A DNA stretch of 64,000 bases, from positions 4,216,001-4,280,000 of the forward strand of contig OZ020258.1 of the NCBI GenBank assembly GCA_963971285.1, in the 5' to 3' direction. The translations under genes and the position numbers were made by a program. Of the stretch, positions 12,001-22,011 are shown piece after piece; positions within the stretch are counted from its first letter, which is position 1, and each line of letters opens with the position of its first letter. The DNA is from Astropecten irregularis. Its lineage: Eukaryota > Echinodermata > Asteroidea > Paxillosida > Astropectinidae. The notes beneath the pieces were generated by a model that was given only the letters and a program-made list of their open reading frames with translations, searched no databases and had not been told where the DNA came from.

Positions 12001-15000
12001 CATCTATTAAGGATTCCTCGACCTACTCGCTGTCAGTTCCAAGCACTGTGTCCCGACGGCACAAAACGTGAGATTGTTATTTCCCAGCGAGAATGAGGCC
12101 CCCGTAATTCCTAACGAAATTCTACTAACGTGCAGAGCTATAGAGCTATAGCTGCATCCTGCACGGGACCAGGCCAAAGATGATAGGGGGATTCTATAAA
12201 TAAGTCCTGCATTAAATCGCTGGGGATTGGAACGCATAAACGACTACATAACCATCTGAAATACATCAATCAAACGGATTTAAAAAAAAACAAAGTGTAG
12301 AAGGTTTAGTAAATGAGTGGAATATAATGCGGTGATTACTATTGATAATCTCCTTTGTAAATACTGTAGTGTAATGTTACATCCAATCTAACTACTTTCT
12401 TCCCGTATTGCATGTCCGTGTATACCTAATGTTGTGGCATTTGCACACACAACTCGTACAATGTTACTGTTTTTATAATGTGCCCTATGGGGTGCTCGAC
12501 ATTTCATCATTATAGCATACAAGACATATTCTGTACAGCAGTAAGATACTGAACCTCGTTCTGAGTAGCCGTTGAGGGCGCACATCTCTGATCGATTAAA
12601 AAGCTTACGACCACAACGCACGACTCTGTGTTGATTGTCAATAAACCAGAAGGCGTGTGGTCGATAACTCCACCTACTGGTTCCAGGACTGTACGTGAGA
12701 TGCACATTGCAGTGCTGCAAGCATGGTAGGCAGCTGGCGTGATAAATCTCTACCTTTAACTTGAACTGATCATGACGTCACGCCTACGAAGGCAATCTAT
12801 TCATTTGGTGCCATACAACACACGCCAAGCGTAGATGCACCTTTAAAATCCATGTCTACGAGAAAAATAACCAAAGTAGACTATTGAGATATATATATAC
12901 AGTCGTGGACACGTATTAGCGTATTGCAATCTGTGTAAATAGACATGCATCATCCGCCAAGTAAAATACTCAAAATTGAGTATATATCCAGTGAAGTAGC
13001 AACACTTGGGGAAAAGATACTGCATACCAACGAGCTAAGGACCAACATTCACTTATTACGGCAAGAAGCGTGACTGAGACTGATACCGTGATACGTACCT
13101 GAGCAGATAAGTCTTTGGATTTGACGAATCTGATTCGTTTCACTTTCAGCTTGAACTGATTAAATCTCCCAAACTTATAAAGGATATTGGTGTTTACACG
13201 AACCACAGTGCTTAGAATAACTCAAAGACTTCTCCATCCTGATTAAACTAAGAAGGTTATCAACCCATACCAGCTAGAATCCAAATCCCGGAACACATTA
13301 TACCTCTGTATACCTCAAGGACAGCATTTTATTCCTCATTCATCAATCATTAGTCTAATAGATTCCGCACACAGATAAAACATACTGAAACGATAGCACC
13401 AAATCCCTTCTTAAAGTCTTTAAAAGACTAGGAAGCGCTGTGGCAGCAATACTATACCCGAAGGGACCATCTAGGTAGTAGCCTCTTGTGGTATGCAATT
13501 TGTCGTTTTAACTGACACGAGAGTCTTTTAAAGGTCAGTCAGTCGACAAAAACTCTTAAGAGCCGAAACCTCAACAGTCTCTAGTTGTGTCATACTGGTA
13601 ATCAATCTTCTTGGTATACACAAAGATGTGATATCCATGTTAAAACATCTTTGTGAACCAAACAAGTTTGGGAAACGCTTCACAAGAGATTCAAACTGAA
13701 CCCCAAATGGTTCCTGTATTTTATAGATGACACATTTCTACCACAGCCACTACGTTCACGATCTTCGGAATTGGTAAACGACTACACGATATGAATGTAC
13801 AAGTATTATTGCTGCTAAGTCAGAGACAGAATTCTGTGTCCATGTAGTGTGTAAGAGGACCCTCTGAATACATATCAGCAGTATCATTAGGCGGAAAATT
13901 TCCCTTCAACTTCACATCGTAACCTTCGACTACAATTGGCTAGACCCTTGACGAGTGCTGACGCCAGTCGGTCAAATCTCCCTAACCTTTGCCTGCCTAG
14001 ACCACCTCACTGCCTCCCTTTGTGATCCTGGTATTTCCTTCGATTTATAACCAGTCTCGTATCAAGATGTCTCCTTATCATGGTGAAACATTGGGAACTT
14101 AAAAAAAACGCAGGGCCAGTCATTGATATATAGCCAGATCTAACCTCTTGTATGTTGTATGATAGAGTAGTTGCATCAGCACCAGTTCCCAAGCAAAATA
14201 GCCAACTATAAAAAAAGGCATGAAAAACTGCTGTTCATGAAGTGTATTAAAACCCTATACAAACATTGCAACCACACCACCGTGTTCTCAAAGATCTGCA
14301 TCGGTTTTCAAGTCCTTGAGCGTTTTACCAAACACTCCTTGGCACCTCGGAGGCTTGGGACTGAAGAAGTCCTGGGCCTGGGTACTTCCGTGCATACAAT
14401 CCTCCAATATCTCTCGAGTCTTCCTGGGGCTTGATCGTCATACAAACAAAGTCAGGAACAGCGTCTGCACCAATGAAGCATACAGGCCCTTATTGTACAA
14501 TGAACAGGTACATGCTATAGAGCATCATACAGTTTGGTATGAATTTAACCAAAAGATCTTTCGCACATTGCGTGCATTTATAAACATGACACGTCCCGTC
14601 AGATGTTGAAATATGTAGACTAGTGGCACCTTATTAAGGTTCTGCATCATATCAAGAAAGAAGGTATATGATATACAGACGAAGTACAAGACAGAAGCGA
14701 GTGAGATTACTGTTATTACGCACAGGGAAGTATTAATTGCCGTTCTAGCACCAACAAGCTATTCTAGAAGTAATCATCTATATCATCTAGCGCGGAGATA
14801 ATGATTACTGCGATATCTATACCAAGCGATATGTATTACGCCAATAAATTATCAGGTCATAAATATGTCAGAATATTAAAAATACTGCATAAAACGAATG
14901 CTAGATCTCCTTGGTTCATTCAACTAGACCAAGATGCAAACAGTTATATCTCTCGGCTTCAGTTTATCGTTCACATTATCGATAATGGCGTTAAGGATCG

Positions 15001-18000
15001 GGCTCCGTCTCTGGCTCCGGCTCCATTTCCTGGATCCATTCTAGAATAACGGGTATCAAAATAGAGGCATTTGGCTGCGGTTCGGGTTCGGGCTAGTAGA
15101 TTCTCTGGTTTTAAAAGGAAAACTTCCAGTTTGAATGAAAAACCACAACCTATATTTTCAGCATATGGACGTCAGAGCTGGAGCCTGAGCCCAAGCCTCC
15201 GTTTCGTAAACGCCCATAATAGCCGAATGCAGCTTGCACGTCAAGTTATACGGCAATACTGAGCCTGTACGTGGTCAGTCGAAATTATAGCTCCATGGTC
15301 GAAAGTGGATGAGTCCCACGCTTCGTTCAATGTTTCCATGACGCCCATAGTCTTCATATAAAGTCTGATAAACGGAACACTCATGACCAATATATGACTG
15401 TTTAACTTTCAATGTGCATTACGATAAAATAAAGTATTCGACTTGATCCGAAGTCTATAGCCAAGCCTTGGGAATTCATTATTGCTTAATATGCTGAGGG
15501 CATTCATGTCTAGCTTGTCAGGTCGTTGCTCTATCTGCCCCATTTCTAGTCTGCACTCGCCTGGAGCAAGGGGGTTGGGGGAGGCGAGGGGACGGTAGGG
15601 GTGGCTTGGAGGGGCAGGGCTTGTCTGTCCCGCCAGGAGGGTGCGATTGCAAAGCTCACACTGACTTATGAAATGTTATATTCGTATTTCATTCTTATAA
15701 CGTTCAGGTTATGTTGCGCCTTCTAGCAATCCTGTGAAATATCCTTGAGGATGGTTTTAAAGGTAGAATACATGATCGGTAAAGGTTTCAGAACAGCCAC
15801 TCACACTTTGTCTGATCCAATATGTCCATGTAATAATACATCTGTGAACATTTGAGCTCAATCGGACATCTGAGTCACGAGAAAATCACGAAAACCAGCC
15901 TCAACTTTTCTTATAAAACATAAAGAATGGTTTCGATCTCAACCCGAGATCAAAACTGTTTTCAGTCTTTGTTTTATTAATTTCTGGATAAATATAAACA
16001 CCATTAAAGGTGGGAATATTTTAACGGAATGTTTCTCCCAGCATTATATTCATATCCTGAAAGTTAAATAAATTTGTGAACATTTCTGTTTGGGTATGTT
16101 ACCGATCCTGTACTTCACCATTAAAACTTAGTGGTTTTCTCCGTTACATTTTCTGCTGTTTGTATTTGATTTTATGATAAATTATCACACTTTTGAGAAA
16201 AATGCCAAGAACTATGCGATATAGAGTAATGCTATATGGTTTAAGGCTGTCTTGATACCAATAACCAAATATATTTCATGAAAGCATATTCAACAGAGGG
16301 CGCTGTTGGTGAAGGTGTCAACGAACTAGGCGTGCACCTTCTTAAGGCATAAGATCAGAGCGCCCAAGGCATAGTATGATGAGGACGTATAGCATTTAAG
16401 GAGCGTGCTTATTGACAGGTTTAGCAGATAAATAAGCCCCAAGTCTAGCGTCCACACACGGGCCCAGTACCTCCAAGCCCTGAGATTATTCCGCTTGGCC
16501 TGGTTAATTAATTGAATGTTTTCCATACTACTTTTCTTTTCATTACGCGGAAAAAAATTCAATCGAAAGTAATCCTCCAGCACCGCGACTTGATACAAGA
16601 CCAAGCCAGCCGAGTAGACATCCGGATAATCCCCCGAGTCGTTATTAATCCGTACTGATCCTCTCCAGTTCCATATTTTCCCATGGCCCAATTTCAACAG
16701 CAACTTTCTGAATAAGCTGCTTCTGTAATCCCTATGGGATAACAGCCAATTTTCTTCGTGGGACCTATGAGAACACTAATTGTGAGATCGTGTTTACAGC
16801 GACTGGAGGTTTTGAATTTGATTGCAATTTCGGGGGAAAAAAATAATTAATTAAAAAAAATGATCTTAAAGTATGCACTGGGGCATAAGAGTGCGGCGAC
16901 ATGAAATGAACTAGAATAACCTCATTAATTCACACTGATGAACACCAATCGTACTCAACTTAGTACAAGTCCACTTCCAAGTAGTCTACATGGTAAGACT
17001 CAAAGTTCACGCCTACTAATTTTAATCCAATGCTATACGAGGAGAGTTCAACACCATTTAAACTTTGAGAAGTGAAATTCTATGTAGAACCACTTCTGAA
17101 GATTTCGAAAGCGAAGAGGAAAATGTCTTTCAAAGATTTGGTGTTTGCCAAAGGAAAGCAGCATGATCGACTGTGTACAGTGGTTGTACGGGAGAACATT
17201 CATAGGTATTTTCATGCATGGTCTATATTGTAGGCAGGAACTAAACTGGTGTTGTAGTCGAGTACCTTTTTAATGATCAGGAGTAAGAGTACTTTTCTAT
17301 GAGTATGAGTATGAGCATGAGTTCGAGTACTACAACACTGCTATAGAGTGCAGATAACCCTTCTATTATAGTCTAGTTTTTGCTGTAGTTAAAAGAGGAC
17401 CACCTTGTTTTAGTCACGGGAACTTCCATTGCTATAGTTTCTCCAGGTATACAATGCATCTCTCAACTTTAATTGGCAGATGAGCTTAAACTGGTCAATT
17501 TACAAATGGAAAATAAAAATATTCATGAACATAACTATCAGTGTCACCATAGCAGCAATCGTCCAATCACATCGCGTTGTGGATGTTAGATATGAAATCT
17601 ATTCACAAAGAGAGACTTGTGTGTACCTTTTCGCATTACTCTACTGTGTGGTTTTTGTGAAGTATACTGTTTGTAGGTCTATGTATAATCAAACCATAAG
17701 ATGATGACTATAGACATATTTGAATTATATTGCAACTAACTATCGTCTGCTCTGAACAAGAGTTTCCCGCGCAAATTACCTCAACACCCATTGGTTGCCA
17801 TGTCACTCCAATGCGGTACCATGCAGGTGTCAGTCATTAAGGGCTACTGACCAATTATTTTAATCATTTCCAATTCAAACTTTTAGGCTTGTTTACACAG
17901 CCAGTGCCTGTTGTCTTTACTTTCTTCTCAAACCCATCTTAGCAGGACGGGACGGGACGGGACGGGATGGGATGGACTTCTATGAAAATTCATTGTTATC

Positions 18001-21000
18001 GGCGGGACCATTCTCATCACGTCTCGACGACATTGAGGGGACACTCTGCAATGCAAATTACAGCAATGGGGTTTTCTCATGCCCCGCCCGTGGTATCACA
18101 CAACCACGAAGATGGTCGGTAATGAGAGAAGTCCCTACAGGGCTGGTTTACAGGTAAAACAAAAATAATAGACAAAGAACTAACAAAAAACAAGAGAGAG
18201 AGAGAGAAATGCTGGGTCCTTCCATCGTCCTCATCAAGAGGAAATGACCCCAAGGTAAGTTGAATTCATAGTGTGTACCCTGGTTTATCCTCTTATGCCC
18301 CCCTCGATCTGTTATCGATCGGGCCCTCCAGCTAGGATTGATTTGGTAAGAGGCCGCAGCACGGACCACGGTTTGCGTAGCTAAGACGCGTTAATTTACG
18401 TGGATTTGGGAGCGGCTTAAGGGGCTTTCCGAGACGGCCCGCGGCTAATCCCATCACGGCACAGGTAACTTAAATGACATCTCGTGAATAATGTAAAACC
18501 ACCGCAGTGTGTGTGTGCCGCGATGCACCAGGTTTCACTCAGTCAATTAGCGCGTTCCTATATGGTCAATATGCGCCTCATATTACTACTATACCGCATA
18601 CATCGGAATGCCTGGCTAGATTTTTGGGCGTGGCACATTTTAGCAAGCTGCATGCATTCCGCTACTGTGTTTCACCATGGTCTCATAGCCTCGTATCATA
18701 CGATTACAAAATGTCTTACATGTTTAACATATACTGGGACATGCAGTGTAGCAACTGCCAATGCATTCTATTTATAGCACTTACGATGATTTAATTAGCA
18801 GTGTATGGAGGTAGAATTTCTCGCAATACATAAAAATCGATGCCATGGAAACTATGCATAACCTACATGTATTATAACTGACGCAGGACTCGAGAAAAAA
18901 ATGCATTCACATTTTGCGAATGTTGTACCAGTCGCCTTGCCAAAAGTAACCTCATTGACTTCCTTTAGAATGCTGTTATTATCAAGCGTGCCATGATTTA
19001 TTAACAAGAAATACGTGCATGGGTAACATTTCTTGTGCAACCAAAAAAAAAAAAAAAAGGATCAAATCAGTCGCAAGTTGACACAGCCAACTCGACAGAG
19101 GAAATTGGACATGATCTTTTTTCAATTTTTAATTTCCTCCCGTCGTAGTAGAAAGCGAAAAACAACACCATACTACTAGTGCCGCGGCTTAATGAGTTTT
19201 CATCCAACATTCCTTCACATAATAACTGAAGGACGCGTGAGTTTGAGAAAATGGATCAAGCAGAGTGGAAGCTGTATATGAGGCGGTACACACACAAAAA
19301 AACTTCACCTGAGAGAAAGGAGCGAGGAAGGAAGAAAGAGAGAGGAGAAGAGATTCTCTGCCGCAGGCCGATTTTGGATCCACACTGACCCACTTCACGT
19401 GCCTGAGAAAGTTTCCCAACTCCACGGTCGATGTTGTGCCGCCATCGGCTACCCGTCTTCTCTTACCACCGGTACGGCTTGGCTTTCAATCGAACTCCAA
19501 ATGCAAGAAAATTCTACGGCTGTGAGGCCCGATGACAATCCTTCTAAAACCAGCTGTATAATCCTACGGGTACAATTTTTTTTCTTCTTTCTCTTTTCCT
19601 TATGCATGCAGTGAATGGTCGTCAGGACGATCGGCTCAGATAACTCTAATTTCCTCATCATTTTTTTTCCCGCCAAATAAGCAAGATTTTTTTTTTGTCT
19701 TTGTATAAAAGTGCTGACCCAACATTTTTTTTCCATTCCAGATTGAATTCCGTATGAATATGTCGATACAGAAATTCTCATACATAGCTGTCTTAAAGTT
19801 GCAGTCCAATGGAATTTGTTTGAGCATATCACTAACCAAGTTCTGACAAAATGTATTTAGTTCAACATAATGTGAAAGGACTACGGAAATCCAACTTTCA
19901 AAATGGTACAGATTTTTGCTTCCGTGATAAACTTGCAAGATTTTCTTCTCCAAAATGTCAAACTGTCAGAATACTTATGCAGTAGAGCCATCAGGAACAT
20001 AGAATACAAACGACTGCCCCATTTCTGAGGTAATCATCGTTTTGAAGATGCAGACGAATTAGACAGTACATGTTCATTTCCTGTCTCCATAATCACACGT
20101 ATCTTCTTGTACTGTAATACGTAGTGCAAAATATCAAAATATCCAAAGCGAGCGCAAAGCTACCGACTTTTCATAGACTTTCCATTCCTTCATTTCCCAA
20201 AAATATTTTGTAAAATATTTTGAACTTTACCTTTGTACTTACATTTCCAAGACATAAATCATAAGTACCTCTTACAAGTACTCTTTAATTTCTTTTATCC
20301 GTCGTTTTCAATTATCTCAGCCAAACAAGCGGGGATCTTTTTTTCTCTCATCTTCCCGACTCTCAAAGAACAAAGTAACCGATCGCCATTTCATCAACCA
20401 TGATAATGTCATTAATGCAATATTTTTTTCCCAAGACACATGCTGATTTACAACCAATTAATTTCCGTTCAGAAAATGAAAAAAAAAAAGCAAATCAGAA
20501 TTCTACACCAGTGCAGCTGTTTAAACTCTCAACATTTTAAGAAATATTTCCGTATTACTTCAAATTTGCCAATTTATATAATCGAGGATCTTATAAGCTT
20601 CTAATATTGGTGACCGTTTTCATTTTGCCAACTGAATTCATTTTGTCTCTCTCTCTCTCAATATAGGCATGCCTATAATTTGCCCGTGTGAATGCCCGGT
20701 GTAGTGCTTCAGATACCTATCACCGAATCCATAATGAAGACTGTAATTGCGTTCTTTCTCCTCTCTTCCTTCTTTTGCATCAAACAGGAGGCCTTTTCAT
20801 TTCGCCGCAATTTAATAATCGAATCGTCAGATTAATAGGGGGAAAGGGAAGGGATATACCCGTCTGCCCATCATAGGAGGCCCTCAATCGATTGCTTTTG
20901 GGAGCTTGCTAGCTGCTGGTCGGCAATCCAGTTCCGATTTAGGCTATTTCTTCCTTCTTATCAGATGATGAGTGTGTGAGATAAAATTCACCGTTTGCTT

Positions 21001-22011
21001 CAGCGAACTAACTCTCAAGTCTTGCAGTGTAATACAGTCTGCTTCATAAACTGCGACAGTCAAATTACGCCATTTGTCCATTTTGTGGGGGAAAACAGCA
21101 CGAAATAGGAAACCAAGCAATTTGAAAAAATTGAATTGTATGGGTTGAATTGTCCTTGAGACATAATTACACGTGTAGTATTTTCTATGCATGCTTGTTT
21201 GGCTATTTATATCATTATGCAGTAATATACGAATATGGGATATTATATGACAATCTATCTCCTTCAATTTCAGACACAAATGGCGACCGGATTCCTCCAC
21301 GGATAGACATGACGTCATGTAAAATGAGCGCAGCTTTCTGTCAAACAGAAGCCTTTAGCAATAATGTGTCTATGGCTGGGTCAGAAGTACTGTTCATGGC
21401 TAAGGCTTGGTTACTTCATCTTTAATAAACGAGTCACACGCAGCTGCCCATAACAAACGCCCTAAGCCATAGCCGGAACTTCAAATCCAATCAAAGCTCT
21501 AGCTCACGACGAATGCCTTTAAAGGTAATATCCTACTTAGTTTGTTGTCAAAGAAATTTAGATTCATGGGCAAAAATGTCAATTAGGAAGATACAGTAAT
21601 AGTCATCTGTGAACGTTTTAGGTGCCCACTTTTGAGAAAACAGTGAACTTACGCCCTCAGTATTTTTCAATTTGTTCACAGTTATTTTTGATCTTTAAGA
21701 GTTCAAAGTTGTTTTTGGTAATTGGTTTTACTCTTTTCTCAATAAATACAGCATTTCCGTGAAGATTTCTGTTTCGGTATGCTGCCAAAGTATGATACTA
21801 GGCTACCTTTAAAGATATGAAGCAAACAGTCAAACATTAGGCAATGATGAACAAACAGACTTACCCGATGAGTTGTTGTATGTGTGATCAGCCAATGGAC
21901 CAGAGTACCAGCTTTGAGATGGACCTTTAGCTTCGATCCAGTTGAAGTCATTATCTGGAGACTGTGTGTATCCACACGCTCTGGGATGCTGAAAGTCACA
22001 CGATACCACCA
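1..22011 (-). CDS. MAM-domain single-pass membrane receptor, C-terminal part (7 exons, both ends incomplete)
   Basis: Joined exons, in coding order: 22011-21865, 9554-9449, 6588-6429, 1946-1862, 1315-1088, 647-548, 96-1. Every junction keeps the reading frame (phases 1, 2, 0, 1, 1, 2) and every intron is GT-AG. The product carries one MAM domain of about 165 residues, a 76-residue Thr/Pro/Ser/Arg-rich stalk, a helix of about 27 hydrophobic residues, a stop-transfer run of five Arg, and at least 31 cytoplasmic residues. MAM domains are extracellular adhesion or dimerisation modules in meprins, receptor phosphatases, neuropilins and similar proteins, so a cell-surface role is the natural reading; the ligand is unknown. 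The start codon and signal peptide lie upstream of 22 kb and are not identified. The tail continues beyond the left edge. No kinase or phosphatase domain is visible here. Confidence 0.9.
97..547 (-). other. Intron between transmembrane and tail exons
   Basis: 451 bp GT-AG intron. An open frame at 288-462 could also be spliced in phase onto the transmembrane exon, but its acceptor is poorer than the one at 97 and it contains an artefactual-looking Phe run from poly-T, so it is treated as intron. Confidence 0.7.
548..647 (-). CDS. Transmembrane exon with stop-transfer arginines
   Basis: 100 bp, acceptor gatatag, donor gtgcgt; starts with two bases and ends with two. It encodes Val-Trp then TAFVLAGAVGGGFVLCFMAF and FVLFFFC, about 27 hydrophobic residues with a small-residue AxxxGGG-like patch that could support helix packing, followed by four Arg plus a fifth made across the next splice. 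Hydrophobic core followed by basic cluster gives the orientation extracellular MAM, cytoplasmic C terminus. A better-looking acceptor further upstream (ending aactcag) would not match the phase of the stalk exon, which is why the near one was chosen. Confidence 0.9.
1088..1315 (-). CDS. Thr/Pro-rich extracellular stalk exon
   Basis: 228 bp after an acceptor ending tctctgaatag, donor gtacgt. Starts with two bases, ends with one. The 76 residues are rich in Thr, Pro, Ser and Arg: it opens TTPPSPTTTRARPPTTHKLT, and later has one Asn-Ser-Thr sequon and TDLVTPPITW. No globular domain is recognisable. Position between the MAM domain and the membrane helix, plus the Thr/Pro content, indicate a likely O-glycosylated stalk. 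The high Arg content is unusual for a mucin-type stalk and could offer sites for proteolytic shedding (inference). Confidence 0.85.
1451..1576. repeat. Small foldback element in the intron before the stalk exon
   Basis: Arms of about 31 bases (1451-1481 and 1545-1576) are inverted copies with a few mismatches; the shared core is ccaattctctggctgcg. Total about 126 bp. It has the size and form of a MITE or a short hairpin repeat. It lies in the 546-bp intron between the last MAM exon and the stalk exon. Confidence 0.75.
1862..1946 (-). CDS. MAM exon 4: C-terminal IFE...DIAVDDI segment
   Basis: 85 bp, entered after an exceptionally pyrimidine-rich acceptor (tctctatcaatctcttctcag) and left at gtgagt. 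Phase 0 start, one base left over. It encodes LIFEVIRGGYDSDIAVDDIK followed by FVDLFESP. The F-E-x-x-x-G motif and the G-x-x-x-D-I-A-[IVL]-D-D-I motif are the usual end of a MAM domain. The closing cysteine normally found a few residues after D-D-I is missing. Exon 3 ends in PFE and this exon opens with LIFE, so the joined strand reads PFELIFE as in other MAM domains. Confidence 0.95.
4239..4445. repeat. MITE-like foldback element
   Basis: The left arm begins gtatgtggatcggtttgcgg and the right arm, read in reverse complement, begins gtatgtagatcggttaccgg. Both continue through gtaagaatcgtt and a cgcacttct core. The arms are about 60-70 bases with scattered mismatches around a short loop, about 207 bp in all. 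No target-site duplication is obvious. The arms contain no open frame of note. Confidence 0.8.
6123..6284. repeat. 18-bp minisatellite, nine units
   Basis: Nine consecutive 18-base units of the type ccagggcagtacaaatcc. Units 2, 3 and 5-7 are identical, the outer ones diverged, and a degraded tail continues to about 6340. Because 18 is a multiple of three, both strands read open (for example Gln-Gly-Ser-Thr-Asn-Pro repeats on the plus strand), but the array lies in an intron, about 150 bp from the exon 3 donor, and is not considered coding. Confidence 0.95.
6429..6588 (-). CDS. MAM exon 3: FFYHMW...GTLTVY...LWSRE segment
   Basis: 160 bp between an acceptor in a pyrimidine-rich tract (tctggttccccag) and donor gtatgg. 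It starts with one base and ends in phase 0. The peptide contains FFYHMWDGYEPDRLGTLTVY, then LPLWSRERRQRDMWLG and finally CTQPFE. These are the most diagnostic MAM motifs: [FW]-W-Y-H-M, G-T-L-x-V-Y, L-W-[ST]-x-x-G/R-x-Q and the W-x-x-[AG]-x-V-x-L-x-x-x-x-x-[FY]-Q/E strand. Two cysteines occur here (Val-Tyr-Ala-Cys and Ile-Tyr-Cys-Thr) at positions where MAM domains normally have none. Confidence 0.95.
6589..9448 (-). other. Intron 3-side spacer of the MAM gene (2.9 kb)
   Basis: Intron between MAM exons 2 and 3. Holds a probable 435-bp inverted-repeat element at 7231-7665. The rest shows only short chance open frames on both strands. Confidence 0.7.
7231..7665. repeat. Inverted-repeat element with TTAAAGGTTT ends
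   Basis: Left end ttaaaggtttactgtaatca and the reverse complement of the right end, ttaaaggtttgttgaaatca, agree at most positions over about 20 bases. A 117-codon open frame inside starts from a weak codon and resembles no known protein. Size and ends suggest a non-autonomous DNA transposon, related in end sequence to the TTTAAAGGTA family elsewhere in the window. Confidence 0.6.
9449..9554 (-). CDS. MAM exon 2: YYIYAPSS segment
   Basis: 106 bp between an acceptor ending gtctttctag and donor gtaagc. It starts with two bases completing Gly and ends with two bases. It encodes YYIYAPSSYN, then an Asn-Asp-Ser sequon, and a hydrophobic FSFPVYQLKEGHGRL stretch. This matches the MAM consensus G-H-Y-[ML]-Y-x-x-[ST]-S followed by the ligand-shielding strand before the F-W-Y-H-M motif. 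The cysteine that usually precedes L-x-F-W-Y-H-M is absent: the sequence reads Gly-Arg-Leu-Arg. Confidence 0.92.
14993..15216. repeat. GGCTCC-rich foldback element, copy 1
   Basis: Similar along its length to 36016-36263: both share ggtatcaaaa, ggctgcggttcgg, gattctctggtttt and cctatattttcagcatatg. The ends are inverted copies built from ggctcc-type hexamers. About 220 bp, non-coding. Confidence 0.8.
15756..16125. repeat. TTTAAAGGTA-type element
   Basis: Begins tttaaaggtagaatac and ends near caccattaaaac. Internal segments such as cactcacactttgtctgatc and cataaagaatggttt recur at 24531-24885, and in reverse complement around 63.5-63.8 kb. About 370 bp with no coding capacity. Confidence 0.75.
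21517..21814. repeat. TTTAAAGGTA-type element next to MAM exon 1
   Basis: Starts ctttaaaggtaatatcctac and ends gatactaggctacctttaaag, so the outer 11-13 bases form an inverted repeat. About 298 bp. Its right end is about 50 bp from the donor of the first MAM exon. Confidence 0.85.
21865..22011 (-). CDS. MAM exon 1: N-terminal part of MAM domain
   Basis: 147 bp, entered after an acceptor ending tttctgcag and left at gtaagt. It starts with two bases of a split codon and ends with one. The peptide reads VVSCDFQHPRACGYTQSPDN, followed by DFNWIEAKG and a Trp-Tyr-Ser-Gly-Pro-x-x-Asp-His-Thr segment. This is the classic MAM opening: Cys-[DN]-Phe, then Cys-Gly-[YW]-x-Q, a D-D/N-F-x-W core, and a G-P-x-x-D-H-T motif. 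Both N-terminal MAM cysteines are present. An N-linked glycosylation sequon (Asn-Ser-Ser) sits at the end of the exon. The previous exon must end with one base of a codon. A TTTAAAGGTA-type element begins about 50 bp beyond the donor. Confidence 0.92.

Larger units (their letters stand above)
9555..21864 (-). other. 12.3-kb intron between MAM exons 1 and 2
   Basis: No coding exon could be supported on either strand. Contains two foldback elements (14993-15216, 15756-16125), one next to the distal exon (21517-21814), a GGGAC run near 17,944, and simple repeats (GA, poly-A). A perfect cAMP-response-element palindrome lies at 21,308-21,319. Confidence 0.65.
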
